A DNA stretch of 64,000 nucleotides from Setoptus koraiensis (GCA_048013815.1 CM106585.1:19034001-19098000); one strand, 5' to 3'; shown: positions 36,664 to 47,072, numbered from the stretch's first letter. Numbers and translations are program-made. Notes: a model not told the origin generated them from the sequence alone.

Positions 36664-38712
36664 GCGAGCCGATTCGACAAGCGGCGCGCCGTCGGCGCAT
36701 GCAAATTGTAACTAGTTCGAGGCCGAATCGAGCCGAGGTAACGCATTGCGTAACGCTTGGCTTGGCCCGACAAACGAGCCGCATTTGGCGGCACAATTCC
36801 GCATGTCGCCGCAATCGGCGGGCAACTGTGGCAGCCCCAGCCAAACAGCGCGCATCATGCCGTATGTCATAATTGCGTAATGATGTATAATGTTGTTGTT
36901 TAATTGTTGCTGTCATACGATCGTGTCTAGCGGGCCTCGCCGAGCAGCCAGAGACAACGCAACGCGGTAACAGCGTTTTAATTAGTTGTGGCCATATTTT
37001 GATTTGTTGCCCATTGTGCTCGCCCGCTCGCTTATCAATATAATAGCACAGCGAATTGTATCAAGAAACGGGTGATTTTTAAAGCGAACGGGCCGCAATG
37101 AATACGCAACAACATGAAACGGCACAATGAAACAAGCCAGTGGAAATGAAACGAGCTCTCATCATCCGATTCGCCCTATTGATGATCCGGCCAGGGAGCA
37201 TCTTGTTTTGAGCGCTCCCCCATCACTCATCGTGATGCTTGCGATAGCTTGATTGTCGTCGTCTTCGTCTTCGTCGTCCATTTACAAGTCATTCATTCAG
37301 TTCATTCAGTGGGCAAGTTGACGGGCTTTTTAACTGGCGAGCTAACTCATGAGCGGGCGAGCTGTTTCAAATTATCTGGCACAAACAAGCGAGCTCAAAG
37401 TCTTCATTTTCGGTCGCAACTAATGACAGAAATATTAATGCAATGCAAATATGGCGCGACAGGCTCGCCCATGCTGTCTCCGGCTGACAAGCTCGTTATA
37501 CCCGAGCTCGTTGTTGTCTCTATCCAACAATTGCTGCTCCAGCTTTGATTGATGCAATCGACGCCATATTTGTTTGTTGTTTGATCACATTTTGTTCTTG
37601 TTTAATCATATCGTTCATCGTTGCGAAGCGCCTGGCTGCGATTGTTGGCCGCTTGGCACAACAATTGCCGCTTGGCCGGCCAGATTGTTGCGATTTCTTC
37701 GGGTTCCGACGGCCCTATTGTTGTCGTCTCTCATTCCTTTTGGGGAAAGTCTCCTCCTCGCTCGTTTCACTCAAAATTGGATCGCGCTGTCGCCCGAAAA
37801 AAAAACACACGCCGATTGCAATTTGAAAGCGAAAATTTGAAAGGCAAACAGAGACTCTCTGTCAGAGAATTTGTTTGTTTCCAATAGAGTCAAACAAATT
37901 TATCAAGATCAGCCAGTAGCCGGCGAGCCGAGCTGCCAGCGCTGGCACTTTCAGTCGCGTCGAGCGCGCTAATTTATGGCCACTCTCTCTCTTTGCGGCC
38001 TAGGCAGCTTGCGCTAATCTCTCGAACGGGGGCCCTGGCATCGCGCACTTGCAAGTGCGATATAATATCAGCGCCCATACGATATCATGCCAGTTGTGTG
38101 AGACAACTATCGAATGAACCACTTCGAATGCGAGCTCTCGAAATAATAATCGAAGTCGCCAGCGAAATAATAATGACAAAATGGCGCCATGCAAATTGAA
38201 GCCGATTTGCTGTGATAGTAATTAATCGCTTGCCATCTATTATCATTATTTACAATGGCCCGAATTGATACACTAGATAAAATGCTGTGCCCATAATGAT
38301 GCCTACAACTGATACATAAATTACGTTTCTGTGTTGCGTCATCAGCAGCATTTACTCATCGGCCATAGCGTCGGCTGCCGTGGCCGGTCTGTCAGATGCA
38401 ACTTGCAACAATTATACTCGTTTTGCAATGGCTGTTCGCCCTCACGACATCGAAATCCAATAAACGACGCTGTCAAACAGCTACAGCGCCTCGGGAAGAA
38501 AAAACATAAAAACAAATCTTTTGTCTATCTCACCGTATCAGCTAATTTTTGTTAATTGCGCAAATGATGCAAAGCATGGTCAGACGGGTAGATTGAATGG
38601 ATTCGTTTATCTGTTTATGTTCTTGCAGGCAATTATGTACTACTGCTTGTTACACAAGCTCGATAACAGGTATTGAGACTAATGAAGACATTGTTGCACA
38701 CTGAAACTGGTT

Positions 38713-38718
38713 TTTATT
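38713..38718 (-). terminator. Polyadenylation signal of peptide gene 1
   Basis: AATAAA on the minus strand, about 50 bases after the stop of the gene at 39101-38769. Confidence 0.75.
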
Positions 38719-38768
38719 GCTTGGGTGATACAATCAACGAATGAACGGTGATTCTTGTTGCATCAACA

Positions 38769-39101
38769 TCACTGTTTACAGCAACATATTCCCAACAGGA
38801 AGCGGCCACTGTCGACGGGCGGCTCCGGATGACGACCGTCCGAGTAGCGGGCCTCGCGACAGATTTGCTGACACTGGCCAAAAGCCTCTATGGCAACAGT
38901 GAATTGTGAATCGGCAAATTCACTGCAATTCTCGCCAATTTTCATTCCATTATCCCCATCAATTCTATCTTTTTGGACACCCATATCCAACTCTAGTTCA
39001 TCGTTGTAAAAATCGGCTGTTTCCCCATCAAAGGCCATAACTAACTCAATAGTGCATTGAGCTATAACAAGTAGACAAATAATGCGTCTTATCGAAATCA
39101 T
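38769..39101 (-). CDS. CCC-peptide 1: divergent copy with an acidic pro-region
   Basis: 110 residues, single exon. A signal peptide ends near LVMA (residue 23). About 35 residues with eleven Asp/Glu and only three Lys/Arg follow, then the cysteine part: C-x17-C-x3-C-x24-CCC-Lys-Gln. This is the only copy with a long segment between signal and first cysteine, which looks like a pro-region removed on maturation, although no dibasic site is visible. The mature region shares the QxC spacing, a Tyr-Ser-Asp-Gly turn, LLGICCC and the array orientation with its neighbours, but identity is low, so it is probably the oldest member. The TATA and CTAAAAGTAG boxes of the other copies are not found upstream; expression may differ. 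The ATG follows A-rich sequence. Confidence 0.72.
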   Translation of the reverse strand: MISIRRIICLLVIAQCTIELVMAFDGETADFYNDELELDMGVQKDRIDGDNGMKIGENCSEFADSQFTVAIEAFGQCQQICREARYSDGRHPEPPVDSGRFLLGICCCKQ

Positions 39102-39813
39102 TTTCTCGCTTTTTCCCTGAAAATAAATTGTCCGAAAATTTGTTTGCTATATGAAATTTGTTTGCTATATGAAATCTGATTGCTGGTGTTCGATGAATAG
39201 GCGTCGCACTTGGAGTGATTTGCTTCGAGTGACTCAGTTTCGACTAGAAACTTTCGAGTCACGCACTGTCAGCATGCAAAAAGGTGACACAGCCAGAAAA
39301 CACGCATTTTCATGCTGATCTACTTATAGATTTTTTCATTTATATCAATAACTTTTTGTGCAGATACAATTCGATATTTGCGAGTCGTCAGGCCTACTGG
39401 AGATGAACAATGCGCAATCGAACTCACGTTTGCAACAGATTGCTGGCCGACCAGAGATAAACAGATTGCTATTTATATGACATTGTCGTACCTTAAACTT
39501 CTGAATCAAACTTTTCACTGTATTCGTGATTCAATGTGCTATAAGCACGAGAAACAAGAAAAATAGGTGCCCAAACCGAGGTAGATCGACATCAAGGTAT
39601 TCGATCGTCATCGGCGATCGGCCTCTGAGCAGAGAGCAGATATTTTTATTGTATTCATTGCAAATGTTGATTAGTGACGTAGAAATCTGTTTATTAGAGT
39701 GCAAAATAAGTAACTATATTGACAAACTAGTAATTTTTATACTTATTCTGTGCTTTTAGCAGAATGACGGAATATAATTATTCTCAGTTGCCCAATCTAC
39801 TTAATGCTCGAAC

Positions 39814-40047
39814 TCATTCTTTACAGCAGCAGAATCCTATCGTCGGCGGATATTGTCCCGCCTGGATAACTGGGGATATGCCAGTCTGGTTGAATGCTTT
39901 CATGCAACCTGTATGGCAATTACCGATATGCTGTATTTGCTGTGGGAATCCCGGTATATCTTCGCAATAATCGAATCCGGCACCGACCAAGATCAAATTG
40001 GCGCATAGAATCACGGCCAAGATCAAAGTGATATGCTTGAATATCAT
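39814..40047 (-). CDS. CCC-peptide 2
   Basis: 77 residues, single exon. The signal peptide is MIFKHITLILAVILCANLIL to about Gly24, and the mature part of about 53 residues starts FDYC. Pattern: C-x15-C-x3-C-x23-CCC-Lys-Glu. It has the family DIPGFP and IGNC blocks, but its middle loop (KAFNQTGISPVIQAG) lacks the basic RR/RP pair seen in most copies. The tail is only two residues, as in copy 1. The canonical TATAAATAG lies 119 bases upstream, and AATAAA is at 39660-39655 on the minus strand. With copy 1 it forms the divergent left edge of the array. Function unknown; the compact cysteine pattern implies a disulfide-bonded extracellular peptide. Confidence 0.8.
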   Translation of the reverse strand: MIFKHITLILAVILCANLILVGAGFDYCEDIPGFPQQIQHIGNCHTGCMKAFNQTGISPVIQAGQYPPTIGFCCCKE

Positions 40048-40157
40048 TTTCTTTTTGTCGTCGAGCTTTTTAGCAAAGAATATATTGGAGGATTGTTGCT
40101 TGTATTTCGATTGTTATCTGTCTATTTCGAATGATATCTTAACAGAGCTTTTGCCCA

Positions 40158-40222
40158 CTATTTATACCATGAGCGTATATTGAACAATCTACTTTTAGGT
40201 TTCATGAATTGACACGCTGGTG
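40158..40222 (-). promoter_or_regulatory. Array promoter module, copy 2
   Basis: Read on the minus strand: a distal CACCAGCGTGTC element (around 40222-40211), a CTAAAAGTAG box (40198-40189) and TATAAATAG (40166-40158). The same three parts in the same order recur before most copies; later entries note only differences. Confidence 0.85.
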
Positions 40223-41049
40223 CCGCCAATCACGATGCAATGAGTGACTGTGGCGCTTGTCTCTCAACGAACTCACGTTTGCAACAGATTGTTGGCCGAC
40301 TGGAGATAAACAAATTGCTATTTATATGACATTAAATGTCATAACTTAAACATTGGAATCAAACGTTTCACCGCATTCTAGATTCACTGCAGTGCTATAA
40401 GCATGAGAAACAAGAAAAATGGGCGCCAAAACCAAAGTAGATCGACACCGAGGTATTCGATCGTTATTTGCAATTGGCCTCTGAAAAATGCTGGGTTACC
40501 CCGACCCCGGGGTGACCCACGATCACTATGTCTAGGTCGTGCAGGATTGCCCGATTACAAGATGGGCCCGGCAGTCACGTTGCAATGAGTGCAATTTAGA
40601 CATTTCGCCGCATGCTTCATTCGTGGTCTATGTTTTATGTGAGAATGGAAACAGAGGAATTGAGCTTTTGTCGGAATAGTCTGACCGACAGTGAAAGATT
40701 CGATCCCTTTTTTCCACAAGTCTCTGCAAAGAATTATGAGGAGCCGAAGCATCTCTTATCTGGTTATTTTTTCACCGTTCCCAACTATCGGACGAACTCT
40801 TTTGAATTGGGTTGATGAAGGTCAATTTTATTTCATTTAGGGTTTGTTCAGTTCAGTGCTCTATGTGTTACAATTGATGAATCTTTGAATCTAGTATTCT
40901 ATCCGTTGCGAATGCTGATTAGTGATTTGGAAATGTGTTTATTAGAGTGCGAATGACTGCTAATTAGATTGACCAATTGGCATTTTTTTTTTCACTTGTT
41001 CAATGTCTTTATCCGAACGTAGAAATCTGAATATCGCAAGTTGCTCAAT

Positions 41050-41286
41050 CTACACAACATATGCACAGCAGCAAACTCCTATCATTGAGCGACGTCCTTG
41101 GATAATAGGAGCCACCCCAGTAGTGTAACGTCTCCCTCTGCAACCCGTTTTGCAATTTCCATCAAACTGTATTGAAAAGGGATATCCTGGTGTATTGTCA
41201 CATTCGTTGGCTGTGGCATAATCAACCAAGACCAAATTGATGCATAGAGCCAAACCCAAGGTCAAAATGATGCGCTCGTAAATCAT
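41050..41286 (-). CDS. CCC-peptide 3
   Basis: 78 residues, single exon. Signal peptide to about residue 26 (DYATA), then a mature peptide of about 52 residues beginning NEC. Pattern: C-x15-C-x3-C-x22-CCC-AYVV. It is the most basic of the mature peptides in its middle loop (RGRRY and GRR), unlike the acidic loops of copies 10, 14 and 15. The start MIYERII departs from the usual MFK(G/S/H)I. The ATG is in an AAAATG context. The nearest AATAAA is at 40943-40938; the usual GAATAAAAAG site has mutated to GAATACTAG in this unit. The promoter is intact upstream. No similarity to a named family was recognised. Confidence 0.8.
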   Translation of the reverse strand: MIYERIILTLGLALCINLVLVDYATANECDNTPGYPFSIQFDGNCKTGCRGRRYTTGVAPIIQGRRSMIGVCCCAYVV

Positions 41287-41388
41287 TTTATTTTCGTGTT
41301 TTCGCCAGGTTTTTTGTCTGATTCGATTGTTATCGGTCTGCTATAGAAGATGTGGTTTGAATGATATCTTCACAGAGCCGTCGCCCAG

Positions 41389-41430
41389 TATTTATACGAT
41401 GAGCGCACCGATTGAGCGATCTACTTTTAG
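41389..41430 (-). promoter_or_regulatory. Array promoter module, copy 3
   Basis: TATAAATA at 41396-41389 (followed by C instead of G) and CTAAAAGTAG at 41430-41421. The flanking GAAAATCTAAAAGTAGATCG is shared with copies 4 and 7. Confidence 0.85.
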
Positions 41431-42042
41431 ATTTTCGCTAGCGACACGTAGTAAGTTTTTATAAAATTCCTTAAAATGTCACACAATGTCTGACAGACAT
41501 CGAATTCTTTTGTGGCGCATGAATGAAACTCATTTGAATCGAATCGCCAGCGGAGCATCTTCAGACGCGGTCTGCAATACGGTGACACAGCCAAAATGCA
41601 CGCATTTTGAGGTTTATCTACATAGAGATTTGTACATTCATCAACATGGATGCCTCTCAATGTTCGCAACAGATTGTTGGCCCACTGGAAATACACAGTA
41701 TGCTATTTGTGCGACATTGAACGTCACACTTTAAACTTCGCAAACAGACCCTGCAGGGGCCCGAAACTTTCAGGCTGAAAGCATCGCCTATCTAGTTCTA
41801 TTTGGGTCCTTTCGAGCAATCAGGAGAACTCTTTTCTTTACGTAGTTTACGTACGTACGATGAATGTTAATTTTATTTCATTTTCGAATTAAGCCAGTTC
41901 AGTACATTTTGTGTGTTACAATCGACGAATCTTTGGCACTGGTGTTAGCCTGATCTTTTTATTCTATCCGTCGCGTATGATGATTTCTCTTCGGAAATGT
42001 GTGTATGAGAGCGCAAAATAATGGTGCAAGCTCAATATCTCA

Positions 42043-42303
42043 TCATAACCAATTTCTCCACCCACTCGAGGGAAAAAAATGATAAGCACAGCAGCAGATT
42101 CCTCTTACCTGCAAGCCGCTTGGTAAGCGGCCTTTATCGTATCCCTTCTCTTTGCAACCTGTGTTGCAATCCGAACCAGAATAACGAATCTCATAGAGGT
42201 ATCCTGATGTTCTGGCGCACAGGTTGGCTGCGGCATAACCAACCAAGAACAAATTGATGCAAACAACCAGGGCCAAAGCCAAAGTGACACGCTTGAACAT
42301 CAT
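42043..42303 (-). CDS. CCC-peptide 4: stop-loss extended copy
   Basis: 86 residues, single exon. The signal peptide (MMFKRVTLALALVVCINLFL to about residue 27) is identical to that of copy 7, and so is most of the upstream DNA, so the two are recent duplicates. Pattern: C-x16-C-x3-C-x19-CCC, with the short middle loop of this subfamily. In copy 7 the frame ends Ser-Gly-stop (AGT GGA TGA). Here the aligned codons are AGT GGG TGG, so translation runs on for WRNWL before a new TGA. The tail is therefore 14 residues instead of 9 and gains two tryptophans. The Pro after the first Gly-Tyr is also lost (SGYLY for PGYPY). AATAAA at 41963-41958. Confidence 0.8.
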   Translation of the reverse strand: MMFKRVTLALALVVCINLFLVGYAAANLCARTSGYLYEIRYSGSDCNTGCKEKGYDKGRLPSGLQVRGICCCAYHFFPSSGWRNWL

Positions 42304-42411
42304 TTTATTTTCGTTTTTTCGTCAGGTTTTTTGTCTGATTGTCTGATGGATTGTTATCGGTCTACTACGAAAGATCTGCTTCGAATGATATCTTCACAGA
42401 GCCGCTGCCCA

Positions 42412-42454
42412 CTATTTATACGATGAGCGCTCCGATTGAGCGATCTACTTTTAG
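42412..42454 (-). promoter_or_regulatory. Array promoter module, copy 4
   Basis: TATAAATAG at 42420-42412 and CTAAAAGTAG at 42454-42445. Confidence 0.87.
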
Positions 42455-42927
42455 ATTTTCGCTAGCGACACGTAGTAAGTTTTTATAAAATTCCTTAAAA
42501 TGTCACACAATGTCTGACAGGCATCGAATTCTTTTGTGGTGCATGAATGAAACTCACTTGAATCGAATCGCCAGCGGAGCATCTTCAGACGCGGTCTGCA
42601 GTACGGTGACACGGTGGCAGTTGGCCCCGGAGGAAATTCGTGAGGAGACCATGCAGGAGCCTGAAAGCATCCCCTATCTAGTTCTTTTCGTGTCTTTTCG
42701 AGCAATCAGGAGAACTCTTTTCTCTACTTGTTAATTTTATTTCGTTGTTGGTTCAGTCACATTAGTTACATTTTCATATGTTGCAATGGACGAATCTTTG
42801 GAACTAGTGATAGCCAGATCTTTTTATTCTATCCATCGCATATGATGATTTCTCTTCGGAAATCTATGTATGAGAGAGCAAAATAATGGTACAAGCTCAA
42901 TATCGCAAGTTGCACAATCCACTCATC

Positions 42928-43164
42928 TTATGACGCCGTGCAGCAACAGATTCCTTTTAGCGGACGGTTGTCGTTGACTGGGGCCGCTGGGCGCACGCCA
43001 TCTCGGTAGTCGTTCAATGAGCAACCTACATGACAGTCGCCACGATAATCTATCTCAACGGGGTATCCTATTGTACCATCACATCTGCTGGCTATGGCGT
43101 AATCAACCAAGACCAAATTGATGCAAAGAACCAATGCCAAGATCAATGTGATACCTTTGAACAT
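42928..43164 (-). CDS. CCC-peptide 5
   Basis: 78 residues, single exon. Signal MFKGITLILALVLCINLVLV to about DYAIA (residue 25). The mature peptide starts SRC. Pattern: C-x15-C-x3-C-x24-CCC-TAS. The signal is nearly identical to copies 10 and 14, but the tail TAS is short and lacks the GDFxMG ending of that subfamily, and the loop reads SLNDYRDGVRPAAPVNDNRP. It may be a recombinant or a diverged relative of that group. AATAAA at 42828-42823 lies within the conserved GAATAAAAAGATCTGGC context. Confidence 0.8.
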   Translation of the reverse strand: MFKGITLILALVLCINLVLVDYAIASRCDGTIGYPVEIDYRGDCHVGCSLNDYRDGVRPAAPVNDNRPLKGICCCTAS

Positions 43165-43290
43165 TTTCTCTTCTTTTCTCCGTCGGGCTTTTCACCAAGA
43201 ATGTTGCCAACGACTGTCGTTTGTATTTTGATCGTTATCTTTCTACTCCGAGAGATTTGCCTCAAATGATACACTTCGACCCGTCGCCCA

Positions 43291-43333
43291 CTATTTATAC
43301 GACGAGCGTATCGATTGAGCAATCTACTTTTAG
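43291..43333 (-). promoter_or_regulatory. Array promoter module, copy 5
   Basis: TATAAATAG at 43299-43291 and CTAAAAGTAG at 43333-43324; the distal ACACCAACGTGTC element lies near 43387-43374. Confidence 0.87.
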
Positions 43334-43812
43334 ATTTTGTATCAGCGAGTCGCTGGCAGCGACCGACATTCCGACACGTTGGTGTCTGATGCGTATTTTT
43401 ATGAAATTCTTTGTCTGTCACACAATGTATGAATCATACAGACTTGCAGACATTGAGATGACGTGCATTTTTTCGACAGTACCAATCATCGACGCGACAT
43501 GGGCGACAAATGTACGTCGAAATTTTGTCAGTCGAACAAATGACCCAGACCCCTTTTTTCGCGATCTTTTCGTGTTGTTTCGAACAATCAGAAGGACTCT
43601 CCTTTTTAAATTGATGAAGCTTAATTTTATTTCGTTGTGGTTTTAGTCACATTAGTTACAGTTTCATGTGTTGCAATGGACGAATCTTTGGAACTAGTGA
43701 TAGCCAGATCTTTTTATTCTATCCATCGCGTATGATGATTTCTCTTCGGAAATCTATGTATGAGAGAGCAAAATAATGGTACAAGCTCAATATGGCAAGT
43801 TGCACAATCCAC

Positions 43813-44052
43813 TCATCCCATTGGAAACCAAAAACAGCAACACACTCCTAACAGCGGACGCATGTCTCCTGGTGGACGGATTGGGGACCTGCCACCATGG
43901 TAGCCTTCTTCCAAGCAACCTACGTAGCAATTACCAAGATAATCCAACTCGTATGGAAATCCTGGTGTATGATCACAGTGGTTTGCGCTAACCAAAACCA
44001 AATTGACGCACACAAGCAAGGCGAAGATCAATATGATTCGCTTGAATATCAT
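43813..44052 (-). CDS. CCC-peptide 6 (Pro-rich loop subfamily)
   Basis: 79 residues from the ATG at 44052. The frame is open for 61 codons further upstream, but that part overlaps the leader and the TATA box and has no signal peptide, so the internal start MIFKRII is preferred. The signal ends near LVSA (residue 23); the mature peptide starts NHC. Pattern: C-x15-C-x3-C-x24-CCC-FWFPMG. Blocks PGFPYELDYLGNC, SPIRPPGDMRPLLGV and the PMG ending pair it with copies 9 and 13. The aromatic FWF after the CCC triplet is unique to this copy. AATAAA at 43718-43713. Confidence 0.8.
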   Translation of the reverse strand: MIFKRIILIFALLVCVNLVLVSANHCDHTPGFPYELDYLGNCYVGCLEEGYHGGRSPIRPPGDMRPLLGVCCCFWFPMG

Positions 44053-44158
44053 GTTCTTTTCTTCTCGTCGTCCGGAATCCGGATTTTTCTCTGATTGTTC
44101 GTGTCTGACTACTCTGAGAGATTTGCTTTGAATGACACCCTCACAGAGCTGTTGGCCA

Positions 44159-44201
44159 CTATTTATACCATGAGCGTTCCCATTTAGCAACCTTATTTTA
44201 G
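44159..44201 (-). promoter_or_regulatory. Array promoter module, copy 6
   Basis: TATAAATAG at 44167-44159. The upstream box is CTAAAATAAGG at 44201-44191, a variant shared with copy 9. Confidence 0.8.
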
Positions 44202-45021
44202 ATTCTAAATATCGACACGTTGGTGTTCGTTGCATACTTTTCTAGAATCGTTCGCCAGGCGGCCAGTTTCCGAATGAATCGAACATTGCGTTTGCTGAGA
44301 CGAAGTGGGAACGTGTACGATAGTGACACGATGGTGCCGCCAGTCACGTTGCAGTGACTGATCCCCAGCAATTGTCTCTCATGGAACTCACTAGAATAGA
44401 CATTTCCAGTAAATCATCTCTTTCGCTCATTCTGCAATGCGGGAACGCAACCAAAAGAACGATCTACATTAACAAGATTGCGTTTATGTGAAACTATATA
44501 CGTGGATACCTCTCAAGTTGAGAGTCTCAACAGATTGTTGACCTGCTAGAGACAAACAGTCTGCTATTCATGCCACAGTAAATGTCATATCTTAAACTTT
44601 GCAATAAGTCAGACATTTGGCCGCATTCTTGATTCAATGCGCATCATGCCTGACAAATGAGAAGAGGAGCGGCCCACAGAGAAGTAGATCGACACCCAGG
44701 CGCTAGATCGTTGTTCACAATCGGCCTCAGGCCAGTTTATGGCGGGCCCCTGTAAAGGGCCGAAAATCTCAGGGCCAAAAAAATTTCATCTAATTATTTT
44801 TTTATCGCCTCAAATTATCATAACAACTCTTTGCTTCAGATTGAGTTGACGAACGCTACTTTTATTTTATTTTGGGTCAAGTCAGCTGCATACAATTTTA
44901 TGTGTCACACTAGGCGAATCGCTAGATCTAGATCTAGCCAGTGCCTTTTGATTTTGTTCGTAGCGAATGTTGATTGATTCATCATCAGGGCTCAAAATAA
45001 TGGTGCAAGCTCAATATCCAC

Positions 45022-45267
45022 TCATCCACTCGTGGGAATGTAATGATGAGCACAGCAGCAGATTTTTGTTGTCGGCAGGCCTATTGGTGAGCGGCCTTTA
45101 TCGTATCCCTTCTCTTTGCAACCTGTTTTGCAATTAGAACCAGAATTACGAATCTCATAGGGGTGTCCTGGTGTGCTGGCGCACAGGTTGGCTGCGGCGT
45201 AACCAACCAAGAACAAATTGATGCAAACAACCAGGGCCAAAGCCAAAGTGACACGCTTGAACATCAT
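45022..45267 (-). CDS. CCC-peptide 7
   Basis: 81 residues, single exon. Signal peptide identical to copy 4; mature part from NLC with C-x16-C-x3-C-x19-CCC-AHHYIPTSG. It has the short loop KEKGYDKGRSPIGLPTTK, without the RPxRG segment. It is the likely ancestral form of the copy 4/7 pair because its stop codon lies at the usual distance from CCC. The stop context AGT GGA TGA is the one lost in copy 4. AATAAA at 44866-44861, about 155 bases after the stop; the GAATAAAAAG site of other units is absent here. Confidence 0.8.
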   Translation of the reverse strand: MMFKRVTLALALVVCINLFLVGYAAANLCASTPGHPYEIRNSGSNCKTGCKEKGYDKGRSPIGLPTTKICCCAHHYIPTSG

Positions 45268-45375
45268 TTTATTTTCGTTTTTTCGTCAGGTTTTTTGTCT
45301 GATTGTCTGATGGATTGTTATCGGCCTACTACGACAGATCTGCTTCGAATGATATCTTCACAGAGCCGCTGCCCA

Positions 45376-45418
45376 CTATTTATACGATGGGCGCACCGAT
45401 TGAGCGATCTACTTTTGG
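45376..45418 (-). promoter_or_regulatory. Array promoter module, copy 7
   Basis: TATAAATAG at 45384-45376. The upstream box has one change, CCAAAAGTAG at 45418-45409. Confidence 0.85.
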
Positions 45419-45756
45419 ATTTTCTCTAGCGACACGTTGTAAGTTTTTATAACAATTCCTTGTCTGTCACACAATGTCTGGCAGACAACATACATGTGCT
45501 GTATGCATGAAAAACAGAAAGAGAAATAGGCGCTCAAAGAGGAGTGAATTGACAGCAAGCTATTCGTTCATTGCTGCTAATTGTTCTCCGAGAAAATTCG
45601 TGAGAACAAATTACCGGAAGAACTCTGTTCGTTAAATTGGGTTGATGACGACTAATTTTATTTCAATTTGAGGTTCAATCATCTCAGTGCAGTCCGTCCA
45701 TAACAAATATTAATTGGTCTGTGTATTAGAGCGCAATATGATGGAGCAATCTAAAT

Positions 45757-45984
45757 TTAGCCCCCGGCATGCTTGCTACAGCAGCAGACTTTGCACGGGG
45801 CTGGGCCGCGTTTGCCATCATAGTAGTCGTTCTCTATGCAAGCGATTCGGCAATCACGGGCAAAAATGTGTAACACATATGGGTATCCTGGCATATTATC
45901 ACACGCGCTGGGATAAGCATAACCTACCAAGACCAAATTGAGGCTCAGAACTAAGGCCACGATCAAAGAGATATGCCTGGACAT
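45757..45984 (-). CDS. CCC-peptide 8: seven-cysteine copy
   Basis: 75 residues, single exon. Signal MSRHISLIVALVLSLNLVLV to about residue 24; unlike most copies it has Ser in place of the signal-peptide Cys. Mature pattern: C-x16-C-x3-C-x14-C-x2-CCC-SKHAGG. An added cysteine (PCKVCCC) gives seven, an odd number, and the third loop is about seven residues shorter than usual. The Gly before the third Cys is Ala. One free cysteine could support a covalent dimer, or the residue may be neutral in a decaying gene. The promoter is intact at TATA but diverged between TATA and the upstream box. AATAAA at 45662-45657. Confidence 0.76.
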   Translation of the reverse strand: MSRHISLIVALVLSLNLVLVGYAYPSACDNMPGYPYVLHIFARDCRIACIENDYYDGKRGPAPCKVCCCSKHAGG

Positions 45985-46098
45985 TATTTTCGTTTCTTTT
46001 TGTCGTTGCGCTTCTTCTCCGACTGTTTGTATCTCGATAGCTATTTGTCGACCTTGAGAGATTTAATTCGAATGATGTCCTCACACAACTGTTGCTCA

Positions 46099-46150
46099 CT
46101 ATTTATACGACATAGATTTATTGACATTTATCGGGCAACCTACTTTTAGA
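46099..46150 (-). promoter_or_regulatory. Array promoter module, copy 8
   Basis: TATAAATAG at 46107-46099. The upstream box CTAAAAGTAG is present at about 46149-46140, but the spacer is longer and unlike the other copies. Confidence 0.8.
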
Positions 46151-46695
46151 TTTTATATATCGACACGCTAGTGTAAGGCACACGATGGTGTCAGCAGTCA
46201 CGAGTGATTTCGGGCGATTGTCTCTCATAAAAGTCAATAGAATCGACATGGCATTCTGATCATTCTGTGATGCTGTGACGCAACTGAAAGAACGCGCAGC
46301 TTCGGGCTAGTCTACGATCTATAGATTTGTGCGTTCACATGGATGCCCCTCGATGCTTGCAACAGATTGTCAGCCAACTAGAGATGAACAATATGCTATC
46401 TGTGTGACAGTAGATGTCGTCGATATTCGATCATCATTGGCAATGTCCCCTGAAAAGATTGGTGCACTTGTAAAGGGCCGAAAGCATATCTCATCTAAAG
46501 TCAAGTTTTTATCGTTTCGAACTATCGAATGAACTCTCTTCGCTAAGTTGGGTTGATGAATGTTGATTTTATTTAGTCTAGGCTTTGTTCAGTTCAGTGC
46601 ATTTTTACGCGCCATAAATATTGATCGGGTCTGTGTATTATCTATCAATTATCAATGGCAAAATAATGGAGCCATCTCAATTTCGCCTAATTCCG

Positions 46696-46944
46696 TTATC
46701 CCATGGGATAACCACTACAGCAGCAAACTCCCAACAGCGGACGTCTCCAGTGATGTGGTGGGCGGACTGGGGCCCTGCCAGCAAGGTAGCCGCTCTCTTC
46801 GCAACCTGTATCGCAATTACCGAAATAATCTAACTCATACGGGAATCCTGGTGTGTGATCACACTCGTTGGCTATGACGTAACCAATCAAGATCAAATTG
46901 AAGAATGCAGCCAAGACCACGATCAAAGTGATACTCTTGAACAT
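46696..46944 (-). CDS. CCC-peptide 9 (Pro-rich loop subfamily)
   Basis: 82 residues, single exon. Signal MFKSITLIVVLAAFFNLILI to about YVIA (residue 25); the signal Cys is replaced by Phe. The mature peptide starts NEC with C-x15-C-x3-C-x25-CCC-SGYPMG. PGFPYELDYFGNC and APVRPP place it with copies 6 and 13; HHW replaces GDM in the loop and makes it one residue longer, the longest in the array. AATAAA at 46573-46568. Confidence 0.8.
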   Translation of the reverse strand: MFKSITLIVVLAAFFNLILIGYVIANECDHTPGFPYELDYFGNCDTGCEESGYLAGRAPVRPPHHWRRPLLGVCCCSGYPMG

Positions 46945-47072
46945 TTTCTTTTCTTTTCGTCGTAGAGCTCTCTACCAGGAATATTCCCGATCACTTTTAT
47001 TTGTTTTCCGGTTGTTATTTGTCTACTCTGATGGATCTAGTTCGAATGATATCTCCACAAAACAGTTGCCTA

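Larger units (their letters stand above)
31000..38700. other. Gene-free accessory region, third part
   Basis: No supported gene except a weak signal-peptide exon at 32420. Many minisatellites with 9-30 base units keep several frames open. The composition turns AT-rich near 38.5 kb where the peptide array begins. Confidence 0.5.

Noticed and set aside
43221-43646. 141-codon plus-strand frame within the array
   Set aside because: It covers the leader, promoter and spacer of minus-strand peptide gene 5; homologous spacers in other units do not keep the frame.
43813-44235. 140-residue form of peptide 6 and 120-residue form of peptide 15
   Set aside because: The upstream parts of these frames fall in the leader or promoter, have no signal peptide and are not shared by the paralogues; internal starts align with all other copies.
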